Shown: positions 52,894 to 62,232, counted from the stretch's first letter. The stretch: DNA of 64,000 bases from JAEULH01 sp963805915 (GCA_963805915.1 CAWDWD010000013.1:113820-177819), one strand, 5' to 3'. The notes: a model not told the origin generated them from the sequence alone. A program made the numbers and translations.

Positions 52894-53064
52894 ATGAGCC
52901 TGCAGGAGCGGATCGAAGCGCTGAAGGTTAAGCATCATGATCTCGAGGCGGCCATAGAAGAGGAAAATAACCGGCCGCATCCCGACGATATTGAAATAAT
53001 CAAACTCAAGAAACAAAAACTGCAGATAAAGGACGAGATCGCGGTCCTTTCCGCGCAGCATTAG
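52894..53064 (+). CDS. YdcH/DUF465 family small protein
   Basis: This 56-residue protein starts at 52894 with a strong GAAAGGAGG upstream. It has the pattern of DUF465: MSLQERIEALKVKHHDLEAA, the acidic EEENNRPHPDDIEIIKLKKQ with the conserved RP.PD, and KLQIKDEIAVL. These are helical hairpin proteins of unknown function common in alphaproteobacteria. The upstream frame extension to 52741 is rejected because of the ribosome binding site. Confidence 0.88.
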   Translation: MSLQERIEALKVKHHDLEAAIEEENNRPHPDDIEIIKLKKQKLQIKDEIAVLSAQH

Positions 53065-53202
53065 TCGGCGGATCAGCATAGGCCGGCCATTGAGTTCGCC
53101 GGTCCCTCTTTCGGGTACCTGCCGGCTCCGCGTGGCGCGGCCTCGCCGGAGTTCGGCAGGTCACGATCACACTGCATAGGCCCACTGCTTAGGCCCGTTG
53201 CA

Positions 53203-54862
53203 CTAGGCTTTCGCCTCCTCGCGAAGTCTGAACTTCTGAACCTTTCCCGTTGACGTTTTCGGCAACTCCGTGAAGACCACCCGGGTTGGGCACTTGTAGT
53301 GCGCAAGGTTGGCCCGGCAAAAGGCGATGAGGTCCTCAGCCGTGACCTCGTCCGCGCTGGGATCGAGCTCGATGAAGGCGCAGGGGGTCTCGCCCCATTT
53401 GTCGTCGGGCATGGCGACGACGGCGGCGAGGAGAACGGCCGGATGGCGGTGAAGAGCGCCCTCGACCTCGATCGAGGAAATATTCTCGCCACCGGAAATG
53501 ATAATGTCCTTCGAGCGATCCTTGATCTGGATGTAGCCGTCCGGGTGGGTCACGCCGAGATCGCCTGAATGAAACCAACCGCCGGCGAACGCCGCCTCGG
53601 TCGCGTCGCGGTCCTTCAGGTATCCCTTCATGACGACATTGCCCCGGAACATCACCTCGCCCATGGCCTGGCCGTCGGCCGGCACCGCCGTCATGGTTTC
53701 CGGATCCATGACGCTCAGGCCTTCGAGGACATGATAGCGAACGCCCTGACGGGCGTTGAGATCGGCTTGCCGGTCGATCGGCAGATCATCCCAGGCGTCC
53801 TGCCAGGCACAGACGACGGATGGTCCATAGACCTCGGTCAAGCCGTAGACGTGGGTGACTTCGAAAGCCGAGCCGCTGCATGCGCTCCAGCGTCGCGGCC
53901 GGCGGCGGCGCGGCGGCGGTCATGACCGCGACCGGATGGTCCGCCGCATGATCCGCCGCATGATCCGATCCTCGGGCGCGCTCGGCGGCGTTGATGACCA
54001 TATTGAGCACGATGGGCGCGCCGCAGAAGTGCGTGACCTTGTGCTCGGCGATGGCCTGCCACACCGCGTCGCCGCTGACCTGGCGCAGACAGACGCTGGT
54101 CCCCGCGACCGCGGCGAGCGTCCACGGAAAACACCAGCCGTTGCAATGAAACATCGGCAGCGTCCACAGGTACGCGACGTGGCGCGGGAGCTGCCAGGTC
54201 AAGGCGTTCCCGAGCGCAAGCAGGTGAGCGCCACGATGATGGTAGACAACGCCCTTCGGCCGGCCGGTCGTGCCGGAGGTGTAGTTCAGGCTGATGGCGC
54301 GCCACTCGTCGTCGGGCGGTTGCCAGGCGAAATCGGCATCGCCGGTGGCGAGCAGGGCCTCGTAGTCCATCGTGCCAAGGCACGGGCCCGGAGCGCGCGC
54401 AAGCGGATCGTCGATGTCGATGACGAGGATCGTGCGCCCGGCCGCCGCCAGTGCGTCGCCGACCACCGCCGCGAACTCGCGGTCGGTGATCAGGACGGTG
54501 GTTTCGCTATGATCGAGGATGTAGGCGAGTGTGCCGGCGTCCAGCCGTGCGTTCAGCGCGTTAAGCACCGCGCCCGTCATCGGCACGCCGAAATGGGCCT
54601 CGTACAGTTCCGGCGTGTTGGCCGCCATGACCGAGACCGTATCGCCGACGCCAACGCCAAGCCCCGCGAGCGCGGACGCCAAGCGGCGACATCGCTCATA
54701 GGTTTGCGCCCACGTATAGCGTCGGCCGCCGTGAACCACCGCCAAATGGTCGGGATAAACTTCCGCGCTGCGTTGCAGAAAACCGAGGGGGGTCAGGGCG
54801 GCGAAGTTCGCCGGGTTCTTGTCGAGGCCGTCCTCGAACCGATTGGTCGCGCTCTCCCTCAT
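53203..54862 (-). CDS. AMP-dependent acyl-CoA synthetase, one frameshift
   Basis: This is an ANL-superfamily medium/long-chain fatty acid-CoA ligase of about 552 codons, resembling AlkK/DmdB-type ligases. From MRESATNRFEDG at 54862 it has ISLNYTSGTTGRPKGVVYHH (P-loop A3), LWTLPMFHCNGWCFPW and VMTAAAPPPAATLERM. At 53864-53866 one base is extra (GGCTTTCGA instead of GGCTTCGA), after which the second frame continues THVYGLTEVYGPSVVCAWQD, WFHSGDLGVTHPDGYIQIKD and the C-terminal lysine motif LPKTSTGKVQKFRLREEA. Otherwise complete. A small DHAADHAADH repeat lies near residue 310. Substrate unknown. Confidence 0.88.
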
Positions 54863-55042
54863 TGTCGTGCTCCCTTGCACATGGGCTTGTCAGTCGGCGT
54901 GCGCACGAGGACAACGCTGCCACATTCCGGCTTTGCAAAAAATGGCATTTTGGAACAAACTCCGGGTTCCGGGCGGGACGGCGGAACGCCGCCCGTCGCG
55001 GGCAATAAGGATGTTCACATTCTCAATGAGATAGGGGAGGCC

Positions 55043-56974
55043 ATGACCGGTCGATACGAAGAAGCCTTCGCCAGGTCCATCAGCGATCCGGAAGGATTTT
55101 GGGGCGAAGCAGCCGAGGAAATCACTTGGTACAAGAAGTGGGACAAGGTCCTCGACGATTCCAATAAGCCATTCTATCGCTGGTTTCGCGGCGGCGTCGT
55201 CAACACCTGCTACAATGCCATTGACCGGCACGTCGAAGCCGGGCACGGCGATCGCTTGGCGGTGATCTACGACAGCCCTGTCACCGGGACCGTCAAGACC
55301 TACACCTACAGCGAGTTGCAGAAGGAGGTCGCGACTTTCGCCGGCGTGCTCGCCGCCCAGGGCGTCGCCAAGGGCGACCGCGTCATCATCTACATGCCGA
55401 TGATCGCCGAGGCTCTCATCTCCATGATGGCGTGCGCGCGCATCGGCGCGGTGCACTCGGTAGTTTTCGGTGGCTTTGCCTCAAGCGAGCTAGCGGTGCG
55501 GATCGATGACGCAAAACCCAAGGCCATCGTATCGGCGTCTTGCGGAATTGAGGGCGCCAAGGTGCTCGACTACAAGCCGTTGATCGATAATGCCATCAAA
55601 ATGGCCAAGCACAAGCCGAACACGCTGATCATCAAGCAACGGCCGCAGAAGAGAGCGGATCTCTCGGGGAGCCGCGACATCGACTGGGACGAGGCGGTGA
55701 AATCGGCCAGCCCGGCCGACTGCGTACCCGTCGAAGCCACCGACCCGTTATATATTCTGTACACCTCCGGGACGACCGGCGAGCCCAAAGGCGTCGTTCG
55801 CGACAACGGCGGTCATCTGGTCGCGCTGAAGTGGACGATGAAGAACATCTATGACATCGACCCCGGCGACGTGTTCTGGGCCGCCTCCGACGTCGGCTGG
55901 GTCGTCGGTCACTCGTACATCGTTTACGCGCCGCTGATCCATGGCGCTACCACCATCATGTACGAGGGTAAGCCGGTTGGCACCCCGGACGCCGGCGCGT
56001 TCTGGCGCGTCATCTCGCAGCACAAGGCTAAGGCGATGTTCACCGCGCCGACGGCCTTCCGCGCGATCAAGCGGGAAGACCCGAAAGCGGAGATGCTGAA
56101 GAAGTACGACCTGAGCCACTTCAAGATCCTGTTTCTCGCCGGCGAGCGGACCGATCCCGATACCCTTGAGTGGGCGCAAACTTCGCTGCAGCGCCCGGTC
56201 ATCGACCACTGGTGGCAGACCGAGACCGGCTGGGGGATCGCGGCCAACTGCATGGGACTGGAGTATCTGCCGGTCAAGCCGGGCTCGCCGACCAAGGCGG
56301 TCCCCGGCTGGGACGTCCGCGTCCTCGACGAGACCAACAACGAGGTGCCGCCCGGCCAGATCGGCGCGATCTGCGTCAAGCTGCCGTTGCCGCCGGGAGC
56401 GCTGCCGACCCTGTGGAACAACGACAAGCGGTTCATCGAGTTGTATCTGACCGAATATCCTGGCTACTATATGACCGCCGACGCCGGCTACATGGATGAA
56501 GAAGGCTACGTCTACATCATGGCGCGGACCGACGACGTCATCAATGTGGCAGGGCATCGGCTTTCGACCGGCGCCATGGAGGAGGTCCTGTCGCACCATC
56601 CGGATGTCGCCGAATGCGCGGTCGTCGGTGTCGCCGACTCTTTCAAGGGTCAGCTGCCGGTCGGCTTCATGGTCCTGAAGTTCGGAGTGACCAAGTCGAA
56701 CGACCAGATCGTCAAGGAGGTCGTCCAAATGGTTCGCGACGAGATTGGCCCGGTGGCGGCGTTCAAGACCGCGACCGTCGTCGACCGGTTGCCGAAAACC
56801 CGCTCGGGCAAGATCCTGCGCGGCACCATCCAGAAGATCGCCGACAACGAGCCGTGGAAGATGCCGGCGACCATCGACGATCCGGCCATTCTCGACGAGA
56901 TCAAGGAAGCTCTCGAAGGGATCGGCTACGCCAGCGCGCGGGAAAAGGAAGCCCAGCCGAGCGCCGGCGAGTAG
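55043..56974 (+). CDS. prpE: Propionyl-CoA synthetase
   Basis: This 643-residue ANL ligase activates propionate (and probably acetate). The start MTGRYEEAFARSISDPEGFW is at 55043 after GGGGAGG. The motif YTSGTTGEPKGVVRDNGGHL is the PrpE-specific form of the acetyl-CoA synthetase signature; DHWWQTETGWGIAANCMGLE, VINVAGHRLSTGAMEEVLSH and the C-terminal acetylation site LPKTRSGKILRGTIQ follow. Length is normal for PrpE. Propionyl-CoA may feed PHA synthesis, linking to the phasin. A terminator follows at 57004. Confidence 0.93.
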   Translation: MTGRYEEAFARSISDPEGFWGEAAEEITWYKKWDKVLDDSNKPFYRWFRGGVVNTCYNAIDRHVEAGHGDRLAVIYDSPVTGTVKTYTYSELQKEVATFAGVLAAQGVAKGDRVIIYMPMIAEALISMMACARIGAVHSVVFGGFASSELAVRIDDAKPKAIVSASCGIEGAKVLDYKPLIDNAIKMAKHKPNTLIIKQRPQKRADLSGSRDIDWDEAVKSASPADCVPVEATDPLYILYTSGTTGEPKGVVRDNGGHLVALKWTMKNIYDIDPGDVFWAASDVGWVVGHSYIVYAPLIHGATTIMYEGKPVGTPDAGAFWRVISQHKAKAMFTAPTAFRAIKREDPKAEMLKKYDLSHFKILFLAGERTDPDTLEWAQTSLQRPVIDHWWQTETGWGIAANCMGLEYLPVKPGSPTKAVPGWDVRVLDETNNEVPPGQIGAICVKLPLPPGALPTLWNNDKRFIELYLTEYPGYYMTADAGYMDEEGYVYIMARTDDVINVAGHRLSTGAMEEVLSHHPDVAECAVVGVADSFKGQLPVGFMVLKFGVTKSNDQIVKEVVQMVRDEIGPVAAFKTATVVDRLPKTRSGKILRGTIQKIADNEPWKMPATIDDPAILDEIKEALEGIGYASAREKEAQPSAGE

Positions 56975-57475
56975 CCGTTCGCCGAAGGCTTAGCGACGAC
57001 CGGACGCGGGGGTGGCAGCGCTGCCCCCGCGTGTCTCTTTCCGGCTCGGCGTGTTTTACCTATCGGCAGGAAGGCCGCCATCGACAGCCGCAAAGGGGAG
57101 TGGCGATCCAGATCGGAAAGTTGGAACGGCGTTTACCAGGTAATGTAGATGTCGCCGCGGTCCGCGGTCCACATGGCGAGCGCCCGGCCTTGATCGAGGT
57201 CTTCCTTTGTGGCCCCTGTCCTTCAGGATAACGATGATGGGATCAGCCCGGGGAAGCGCCGGCTCTACGGTTCGCCGGCGGCCAGCCTAGCCGCTCATGC
57301 TTTAGGCGCATATAGGATTAAAGTCGATATTCGGAATATGGGCACATCGTCTTTTAGCCTTGCTTTCCTCCTGGCGGCAAAGTGGCAGCGGGGAACAAAC
57401 GGACTGAGATGAGCGTTCCTGTCAGGGGCGGCAGATGCTACGGATGGACGCCGATCGACTGCAGGAGCGCGGCCC
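56975..57475 (+). other. Intergenic region with terminator, 500 bp
   Basis: After the prpE stop an intrinsic terminator-like hairpin lies at 57004-57032: ACGCGGGGG (57004-57012) pairs with CCCCCGCGT (57024-57032), and TGTCTCTTT follows. The rest (57040-57475) has several short frames on both strands with no recognisable domain. I see no gene there. The promoter of the DUF3775 gene should lie near 57300-57450. Confidence 0.6.
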
Positions 57476-57886
57476 ATGGCAACGTTGACCATCGACCACG
57501 AAAAGATCTGTTATCTCATTATCAAGGCGCGAGAATTCGACGCCAAGATGGACGTCGAGACGCCGGAACCGGGGAGCAATCCGGCCGATGACGGCGAGCG
57601 CGAGGTTCTGTTCGATTATCCCGACGATCCGACCGCCGAGGAAATCCGCGGACTTCTTGCCACTCTCAATGACGACGAACTCATCGAGGTCTTGGCGCTA
57701 ACGTGGATCGGCGCGGGCGACTATGACGTCGATGAATGGGACGACGCCGTAGCCGTCGCGCGAGACAACCCGGACAGTCGCCGCGCCGAGGCCTTTCTCG
57801 GCATGCCCCTGCTCGGGGACCTGCTGGAAGAGGGGCTTGCCGAACTCGGATTATCCTGCGCCGACGTCGCGTTCGACCACCTGTAA
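57476..57886 (+). CDS. DUF3775 family protein
   Basis: This 136-residue acidic protein begins MATLTIDHEKICYLIIKARE and has FDAKMDVETPEP, then EEIRGLLATLNDDELIEVLA and LTWIGAGDYDVDEWDDAVAV. It matches the DUF3775 family, common in alphaproteobacteria and without known function. It ends LGLSCADVAFDHL, 32 bp before the convergent trcR stop. Confidence 0.85.
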   Translation: MATLTIDHEKICYLIIKAREFDAKMDVETPEPGSNPADDGEREVLFDYPDDPTAEEIRGLLATLNDDELIEVLALTWIGAGDYDVDEWDDAVAVARDNPDSRRAEAFLGMPLLGDLLEEGLAELGLSCADVAFDHL

Positions 57887-57917
57887 GCGAACGAGGCGAG
57901 AGGCTCAGGCCCCAGGC

Positions 57918-58460
57918 TCAGGCCCCGTGAACCGTGCCCATTCGGGCGCGCGCCAGATCGATCTCTTTTTCCAGTTCCCGCTCGGTGCAAATGCCGAGGC
58001 TGACCGGATTGCGCGGCTTGATGTTGGCCGAGTTCCAGTGGGTGCGCTCGCGGACCTTGTCGATAGTCGGCTTGGTCGTGCCGACGAGCTTGCAGACCTG
58101 GGTATCGGAGAGCTCGCCATAGTTCTTCAATAGCCAGGCAATGGCATCGGGGCGATCCTGCCGCTTCGAAACCGGAGTGTAACGCGCGCCCTTGGACCGG
58201 GCCTCGGGGAGCGGGATGTTCATTTCCGTGTGCTTGAGGTGCAGGGTCGAGTTGGCGACGCAGCGGTCTATTTCCTCCTGGGTGAGTTCGCCGGCGGCGA
58301 GGGGATCGCCACCCTGCATACCGATAGCCACCTCGCCGTCGGCGATCGCCTGCACCTCTAGCGGATGCATCTCGCAGAATTCCGCGATCTGGTCGAAAGT
58401 AAGCGCGGTATTCTCGACCAGCCAGACGGCTGTCGCCTTGGGCATGAGCGGCCGTGACAT
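57918..58460 (-). CDS. trcR: Cell cycle transcriptional regulator TrcR (DUF1013)
   Basis: This 180-residue protein starts MSRPLMPKATAVWLVENTAL at 58460 with AAAGGA upstream, continuing TFDQIAEFCEMHPLEVQAIA. The family DUF1013 is highly conserved in alphaproteobacteria; a member is described as the TrcR cell-cycle regulator. Helix-turn-helix-like segments are the one at TFDQIAEFCEMHPLEV and a second at GELSDTQVCKLVGTTKPTID. It probably binds DNA. An upstream extension to 58496 is not needed. Confidence 0.92.
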   Translation of the reverse strand: MSRPLMPKATAVWLVENTALTFDQIAEFCEMHPLEVQAIADGEVAIGMQGGDPLAAGELTQEEIDRCVANSTLHLKHTEMNIPLPEARSKGARYTPVSKRQDRPDAIAWLLKNYGELSDTQVCKLVGTTKPTIDKVRERTHWNSANIKPRNPVSLGICTERELEKEIDLARARMGTVHGA

Positions 58461-58575
58461 GAATAAAAAGTCCTTTGGCGATAGGTGAGCGACCATAGCC
58501 TCGATCGTCGGGCAAGGCGGACGGTGCGAATGGATATTGTTCCGTAATCTAGATATAGCCGCCGCGCTCTCGCGG

Positions 58576-59601
58576 TTAAAGCGGGTTGACGGCCAACATG
58601 ATCTTGCCGAGGTGGGCCGAGGATTCCATGACCCGATGCGCTTCCGCGGCCTCGGCCAGCGGGAGCGTCCTGTGGATGACCGCTCGGATATCGCCCGCGG
58701 CGATCAGGGGCCAGATCCGTTGTTCGAGCGCCGCGGCTATTTCCGCCTTACGGGCCAACGACTGAACGCGCAACGTCGAGCCGGTCAGGGTCAAACGCTT
58801 CAGCATGATCGGCATCAGATCGATTTCGACCTTGGCTCCCTTGCGAAAGGCGATGTTGACCAGCCGGCCATCGCGGTTCAGGCAGGCGATGTTCCGCGCG
58901 ACGTAGTCGCCGCCGACGATATCCAAGATCACGTCGGCGCCCTTCCCGCCGGTCGCTCCCTTCAGCACGCTCACGAAATCTTCGCTTTCGTAGTCGATCG
59001 CGCGCTCGGCGCCAAGGCGAACCAATGCTTCGCATTTTTCGCGACCGCCCTCGGTCGTGAACACGCGCGCGCCAAGCCGACTGGCGACCTGGATCGCCGT
59101 TGTCCCGATCCCGCCGCCGCCGCCGTGAACGAGTAGAACCTCGCCCGCCCGCAGCCGGGCGCGCTCGTAGACGTTGGTCCAGACGGTGAAGAACGTTTCC
59201 GGTAGCGCCGCCGCCTCGACCATCGACAGGCCCGCGGGCACGGGCAGGCACTGACCGGCGGGCGCGGTGCAATATTCGGCGTAGCCGCCGCCGCCGAGCA
59301 GGGCGCAAACGCGATCGCCGACGCGCCACCGGGTAACGTCGGCGCCCACCATCACCACCGTGCCGGCGGCCTCCAGGCCCGGCAGATCGCTCGCGCCCGG
59401 TGGCGCCGGATACAGCCCCTGGCGCTGATAGATGTCGGGCCCGTTGATCCCCGCGGCGGCGACCTTGATCAGGACCTCGCCGGGCTCGGGCCGCGGCACC
59501 GGCCGCTGAACCGGGCATAGCACCTCCGGTCCGCCGGCCGCCGCGATTTCGATACACGACATCACGTCGGGGATTGCCATTTCGGGTGCGGATGTAGTCA
59601 T
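58576..59601 (-). CDS. NAD(P)H quinone oxidoreductase, PIG3 type
   Basis: This 341-residue zinc-independent medium-chain dehydrogenase/reductase starts MTTSAPEMAIPDVM at 59601 after GGAGG. Family marks: VLIKVAAAGINGPDIYQRQG, LPGLEAAGTVVMVGADVTRW, LLVHGGGGGIGTTAIQVASR (NADPH-binding) and the C-terminal HLGKIML. It lacks the zinc-ligand cysteines of alcohol dehydrogenases. Such enzymes reduce quinones in response to oxidative stress. It is divergent from the candidate small RNA. Confidence 0.93.
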   Translation of the reverse strand: MTTSAPEMAIPDVMSCIEIAAAGGPEVLCPVQRPVPRPEPGEVLIKVAAAGINGPDIYQRQGLYPAPPGASDLPGLEAAGTVVMVGADVTRWRVGDRVCALLGGGGYAEYCTAPAGQCLPVPAGLSMVEAAALPETFFTVWTNVYERARLRAGEVLLVHGGGGGIGTTAIQVASRLGARVFTTEGGREKCEALVRLGAERAIDYESEDFVSVLKGATGGKGADVILDIVGGDYVARNIACLNRDGRLVNIAFRKGAKVEIDLMPIMLKRLTLTGSTLRVQSLARKAEIAAALEQRIWPLIAAGDIRAVIHRTLPLAEAAEAHRVMESSAHLGKIMLAVNPL

Positions 59602-59804
59602 CGGAGCCTCCGGTTGCGCTGTTGCGACCATCACCCTCTAAGCCAGGCGAAAGCGGCGGGTCAAGCCGATCGCCATCCCATTCCTGGCATGATCACACCA
59701 TGGCCATGGGCGCGACGCGAATAACATCAATCGTGCGCAATCATGAGAAGTATAATCCCTAGATAATCTGCTATTTTTAGTTACTTCACCCGTAAAAAAA
59801 ACTA

Positions 59805-59833
59805 TTGATGCGTGCGGCGTTTTTGCATATAAA
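59805..59833 (+). promoter_or_regulatory. Candidate promoter of the small RNA
   Basis: TTGATG (59805-59810), a 17-bp spacer and TATAAA (59828-59833) form a good sigma-70-type promoter, giving a start near 59838-59841. The sequence also has some likeness to heat-shock (RpoH-type) promoters (TTGA...CATATAAA). It lies in a short AT-rich patch in otherwise GC-rich DNA. Confidence 0.55.
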
Positions 59834-59837
59834 GAGG

Positions 59838-59957
59838 ACGTCCCGCGAGCGTCCATGGCGAACCGGACACGGAACCTTCGGGATCCCACGCTGGTTCGCT
59901 TTTGACCTCCTCCCTATCCAAACTTGTGCCGCCCCACGTTGGGGCGGCCTTTTTTTT
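59838..59957 (+). ncRNA. Candidate trans-acting sRNA with CCUCCUCCC motif
   Basis: There is no coding gene here but much RNA structure. Hairpin 1 pairs GGACG (59836-59840) with CGTCC (59850-59854). Hairpin 2 pairs GCGAACC (59858-59864) with GGTTCGC (59893-59899) and, inside it, GGAACC (59871-59876) with GGATCC (59881-59886, one mismatch) around a TTCG tetraloop. A single-stranded stretch with CCTCCTCCC (59906-59914), complementary to Shine-Dalgarno sequences, follows. An intrinsic terminator ends it. A TTGATG/TATAAA promoter fits. CCUCCUCCC-bearing sRNAs are known from Rhodobacter (CcsR type). Length about 120 nt. Confidence 0.7.
59928..59957 (+). terminator. Strong intrinsic terminator of the small RNA
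   Basis: GCCGCCCCA (59928-59936) pairs perfectly with TGGGGCGGC (59940-59948) over a 3-nt loop, followed by C and eight T residues (59950-59957). No plus-strand coding gene lies immediately upstream, which argues for a free-standing non-coding transcript. It could also act for the minus-strand gene from 60396, although that side lacks the ideal T run. Confidence 0.9.
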
Positions 59958-59994
59958 GGTGCGCCTTGCGGCTGGGCGAGCGGATCGGGGACTC

Positions 59995-60396
59995 CTACAA
60001 ACGGCGCGCGGCGCCTTTCGTTTTTCCACTCCCCGACAACGCATCCTTCAGCGTCACTTCGTATTCGGCCTTGGCCGGATCGTATGTGCGAGGCTCGCGG
60101 GCGAGAAACCAGTCCATGGCCTCGTCCCAGTAGGTCACGGTCCAGCCTGGTAGCTCTCGCTTGACGGCCCTGGCGATCTCCAACCCCTCGGCGGCGAACG
60201 CGACAAAATCAAAACGCTGTCCGCCGACATCCTCGTAGTCGAGCGGATCGCAGTGATCGTCGTAGCGGTCGTTCCAGGCGGCCAACCGCCGCGCCAGTCT
60301 ATCGCTCAACGGCGGCGTGTCGCCGGTCCGGCCGTCGCGATCGACCAACCGATAGCCGGTGGAGCAGTAGTCGGCGATGATACGGATCTTCGGCAT
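59995..60396 (-). CDS. Conserved hypothetical protein
   Basis: This 133-residue soluble protein starts MPKIRIIADYCSTGYRLVDR at 60396 and continues DGRTGDTPPLSDRLARRLAA and WNDRYDDHCDP. The later FDFVAFAAEGLEIARAVKRE followed by LPGWTVTYWDEAMDWFLARE suggests a mixed alpha/beta fold. No signal peptide or membrane segment is seen. I do not recognise a named family. Codon use is normal for the region, so it is probably real. Confidence 0.65.
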   Translation of the reverse strand: MPKIRIIADYCSTGYRLVDRDGRTGDTPPLSDRLARRLAAWNDRYDDHCDPLDYEDVGGQRFDFVAFAAEGLEIARAVKRELPGWTVTYWDEAMDWFLAREPRTYDPAKAEYEVTLKDALSGSGKTKGAARRL

Positions 60397-60456
60397 TTTT
60401 CTTCCCTCGCGCCAACCTCCGATCGTTAGACCTACGATCGTTATGCCTTCCGATCG

Positions 60457-62049
60457 TTATGCCATGGCAGCGGAAGCGTCAGCCCCGGGCGCGGGCCCTC
60501 GTGGCAGCTCCCGGCGGAGCAGCTTGCCGTTGCGAGTGCGCGGCAGGTGGTCGACGAAGATGACCTTGCGCGGCAGTTTGTACCCCGCGAGGTGCTCCCC
60601 GGCCCAGCCGAGCAGAGCCGCCTCGTCGCCGACGCCGTGCGGGACGACAAACGCGGCCAGGATCCTGGTCTCCGCCGAGACCGCCCACTCATTGACCGCA
60701 ACTTCGTGAACCATCGGATGGTGGCTCAGCACGCCTTCGATTTCCAGGGGCGACAGCCGGTAACCGCTGGGGTTGAGGATGTCGTCGTCGCGGCCATGAA
60801 ACCAGACGTAGCCGTCCGCGTCGATGTGGGCGAGGTCGCCACCACAAAACCATTCGCCGCGATAGACCAGCGCTTCTTCCTCCGGCCGTCGCCAATAGCC
60901 GAGCATCAAACCGGGATCGGAGCGGTGGACCGCGAGCAGGCCGATCTCGCCTGGGTTCAGTAGGCGTGGCGGCCGCGCCGCCGGCCGCGCGGACACGCCT
61001 GCGTCCTCGTCGCGCTCATGGCGGTCCGGCGCGATGATCGCCACGCGCCGGCCGTGTTGCGGCTTGCCCGGACTGCCGGGCTTGATTGCCATGCCGGGCG
61101 CGGTGGAGATGTAGGTCGAGATCTCGCTCATCCCGAGGGCTTCGTAAAGCTCGGTGCCCGTTGCCGCTCGCCAAGCCTCGAGCACGCTCGCGGGCAGCGG
61201 CTCGCCGGCGGTTAGGCCATGGCGCAAGCTCGCCATCGCGCCGCGGTGGAACGCGCCATACTTGAGGATGCGGCGGTAGAGGCTTGGCACCGTCGCGAAA
61301 ATGCTGATCCCAAAGCGCTCGATCAACGCCGGCCAGACGGCGGGATCGGCGGGGCCATTGTAGAGCACCGCCGTTGCTCCGTTGGCCCATGGGTCGATCA
61401 GGCCGACGCCCAGGGTGTAGGTCCAGTTGAAGGCGCCGGCGTGGAGGATGATGTCGCCGGCGCCGATACCGTACCAGCCGCGATACATCGGCCGGCGGCC
61501 CCAGGCACTGCGGTGGCCGTGCAGCACGCCCTTTGGCTGGCCGACAGTGCCGGAGGTGTAGATCAGAAACGCGGGATCCTCGGCGGCGGTATCGGCGTAG
61601 TCGATCGGCTCGGCATCGCGCGCCAGGGCCTCGATCAGGGCGGTGTCCAGCACCCGCACGCCGGGCGCCGGCTGGTGGGCGAGGGCGAGGCCGTCGGCCA
61701 GAGCCAGCGCGACGGCGGCGGAATCCTCAAGCAGAAACTCCGCTTCCTCCCCGGTCAGCGCCGCCGATGATGGCAACGCCACCAGCCCGGCGGCGAGCGC
61801 GGCGAAGAAGGAGAGAACGTAGCCGAGATCGTTGTCCATCCGGATCATCAACCGCTCGCCCGCCGCCAACCCCATGTGGCGCAATCCACCGGCCAGCCGA
61901 CGTACCGCCAGATCCAGTTCGCGGTAACTCCAGGCCCGCTCCTTACCCTCGCCGCCAACGATGATCAGCGCGGTCTTGTCCGGATGTGCCGCGGCGCGTC
62001 CGGCAAGGCAGTAGCGGGCGATGTTGAAGCGTTCGGGCGGCGGTCTCAT
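60457..62049 (-). CDS. AMP-binding acyl/aryl-CoA ligase, benzoate-CoA ligase-like
   Basis: This 530-residue ANL ligase starts MRPPPERFNIARYCLAGRAA at 62049; an in-frame extension to 62094 is possible. Motifs: FLIYTSGTVGQPKGVLHGHR (A3), GAFNWTYTLGVGLIDPWANG, ALGMSEISTYIS, GEWFCGGDLAHIDADGYVWF and FHGRDDDILNPSGYRLSPLE, and the C-terminal LPRTRNGKLLRREL with the catalytic Lys. The layout resembles benzoate/acetate-type ligases such as those annotated BadA or AcsA-like. The substrate is unknown. A double palindrome lies 143 bp upstream of its start and may regulate it. Confidence 0.88.
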   Translation of the reverse strand: MRPPPERFNIARYCLAGRAAAHPDKTALIIVGGEGKERAWSYRELDLAVRRLAGGLRHMGLAAGERLMIRMDNDLGYVLSFFAALAAGLVALPSSAALTGEEAEFLLEDSAAVALALADGLALAHQPAPGVRVLDTALIEALARDAEPIDYADTAAEDPAFLIYTSGTVGQPKGVLHGHRSAWGRRPMYRGWYGIGAGDIILHAGAFNWTYTLGVGLIDPWANGATAVLYNGPADPAVWPALIERFGISIFATVPSLYRRILKYGAFHRGAMASLRHGLTAGEPLPASVLEAWRAATGTELYEALGMSEISTYISTAPGMAIKPGSPGKPQHGRRVAIIAPDRHERDEDAGVSARPAARPPRLLNPGEIGLLAVHRSDPGLMLGYWRRPEEEALVYRGEWFCGGDLAHIDADGYVWFHGRDDDILNPSGYRLSPLEIEGVLSHHPMVHEVAVNEWAVSAETRILAAFVVPHGVGDEAALLGWAGEHLAGYKLPRKVIFVDHLPRTRNGKLLRRELPRGPAPGADASAAMA

Positions 62050-62191
62050 CGTCCCAGTGTAGACCGCGATGAGGCTCTGGCGAACCGGAACCACGATTAA
62101 ATCGGCCGTCGGCTTTCATTCGGCTCGTGGGAAAATTTATCGCACGCCAGATTGGCGAAACGTTGCACATCAATGGGTTACGCGGAATCGC

Positions 62192-62232
62192 ATAGGTCAT
62201 TCTGACCTATTTTATGGGTCAGAATGACCTAT
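62192..62232. promoter_or_regulatory. Perfect 16-bp inverted repeat, candidate double operator
   Basis: ATAGGTCATTCTGACC (62192-62207) and GGTCAGAATGACCTAT (62217-62232) are exact reverse complements around a 9-nt centre. Each arm is itself palindromic (GGTCA..TGACC), so the site looks like two tandem 14-bp operators of the TetR/GntR type. It lies in the 345-bp gap between the CoA ligase (minus) and a plus-strand pseudogene, so ligase control is the likeliest role. No regulator gene is nearby. The rest of 62050-62394 holds nothing I can identify. Confidence 0.7.

Noticed and set aside
53855..55042. Long in-frame upstream extension of prpE
   Set aside because: It runs antisense to the acyl-CoA ligase and is not protein-like. 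The real start at 55043 has a clear ribosome binding site.
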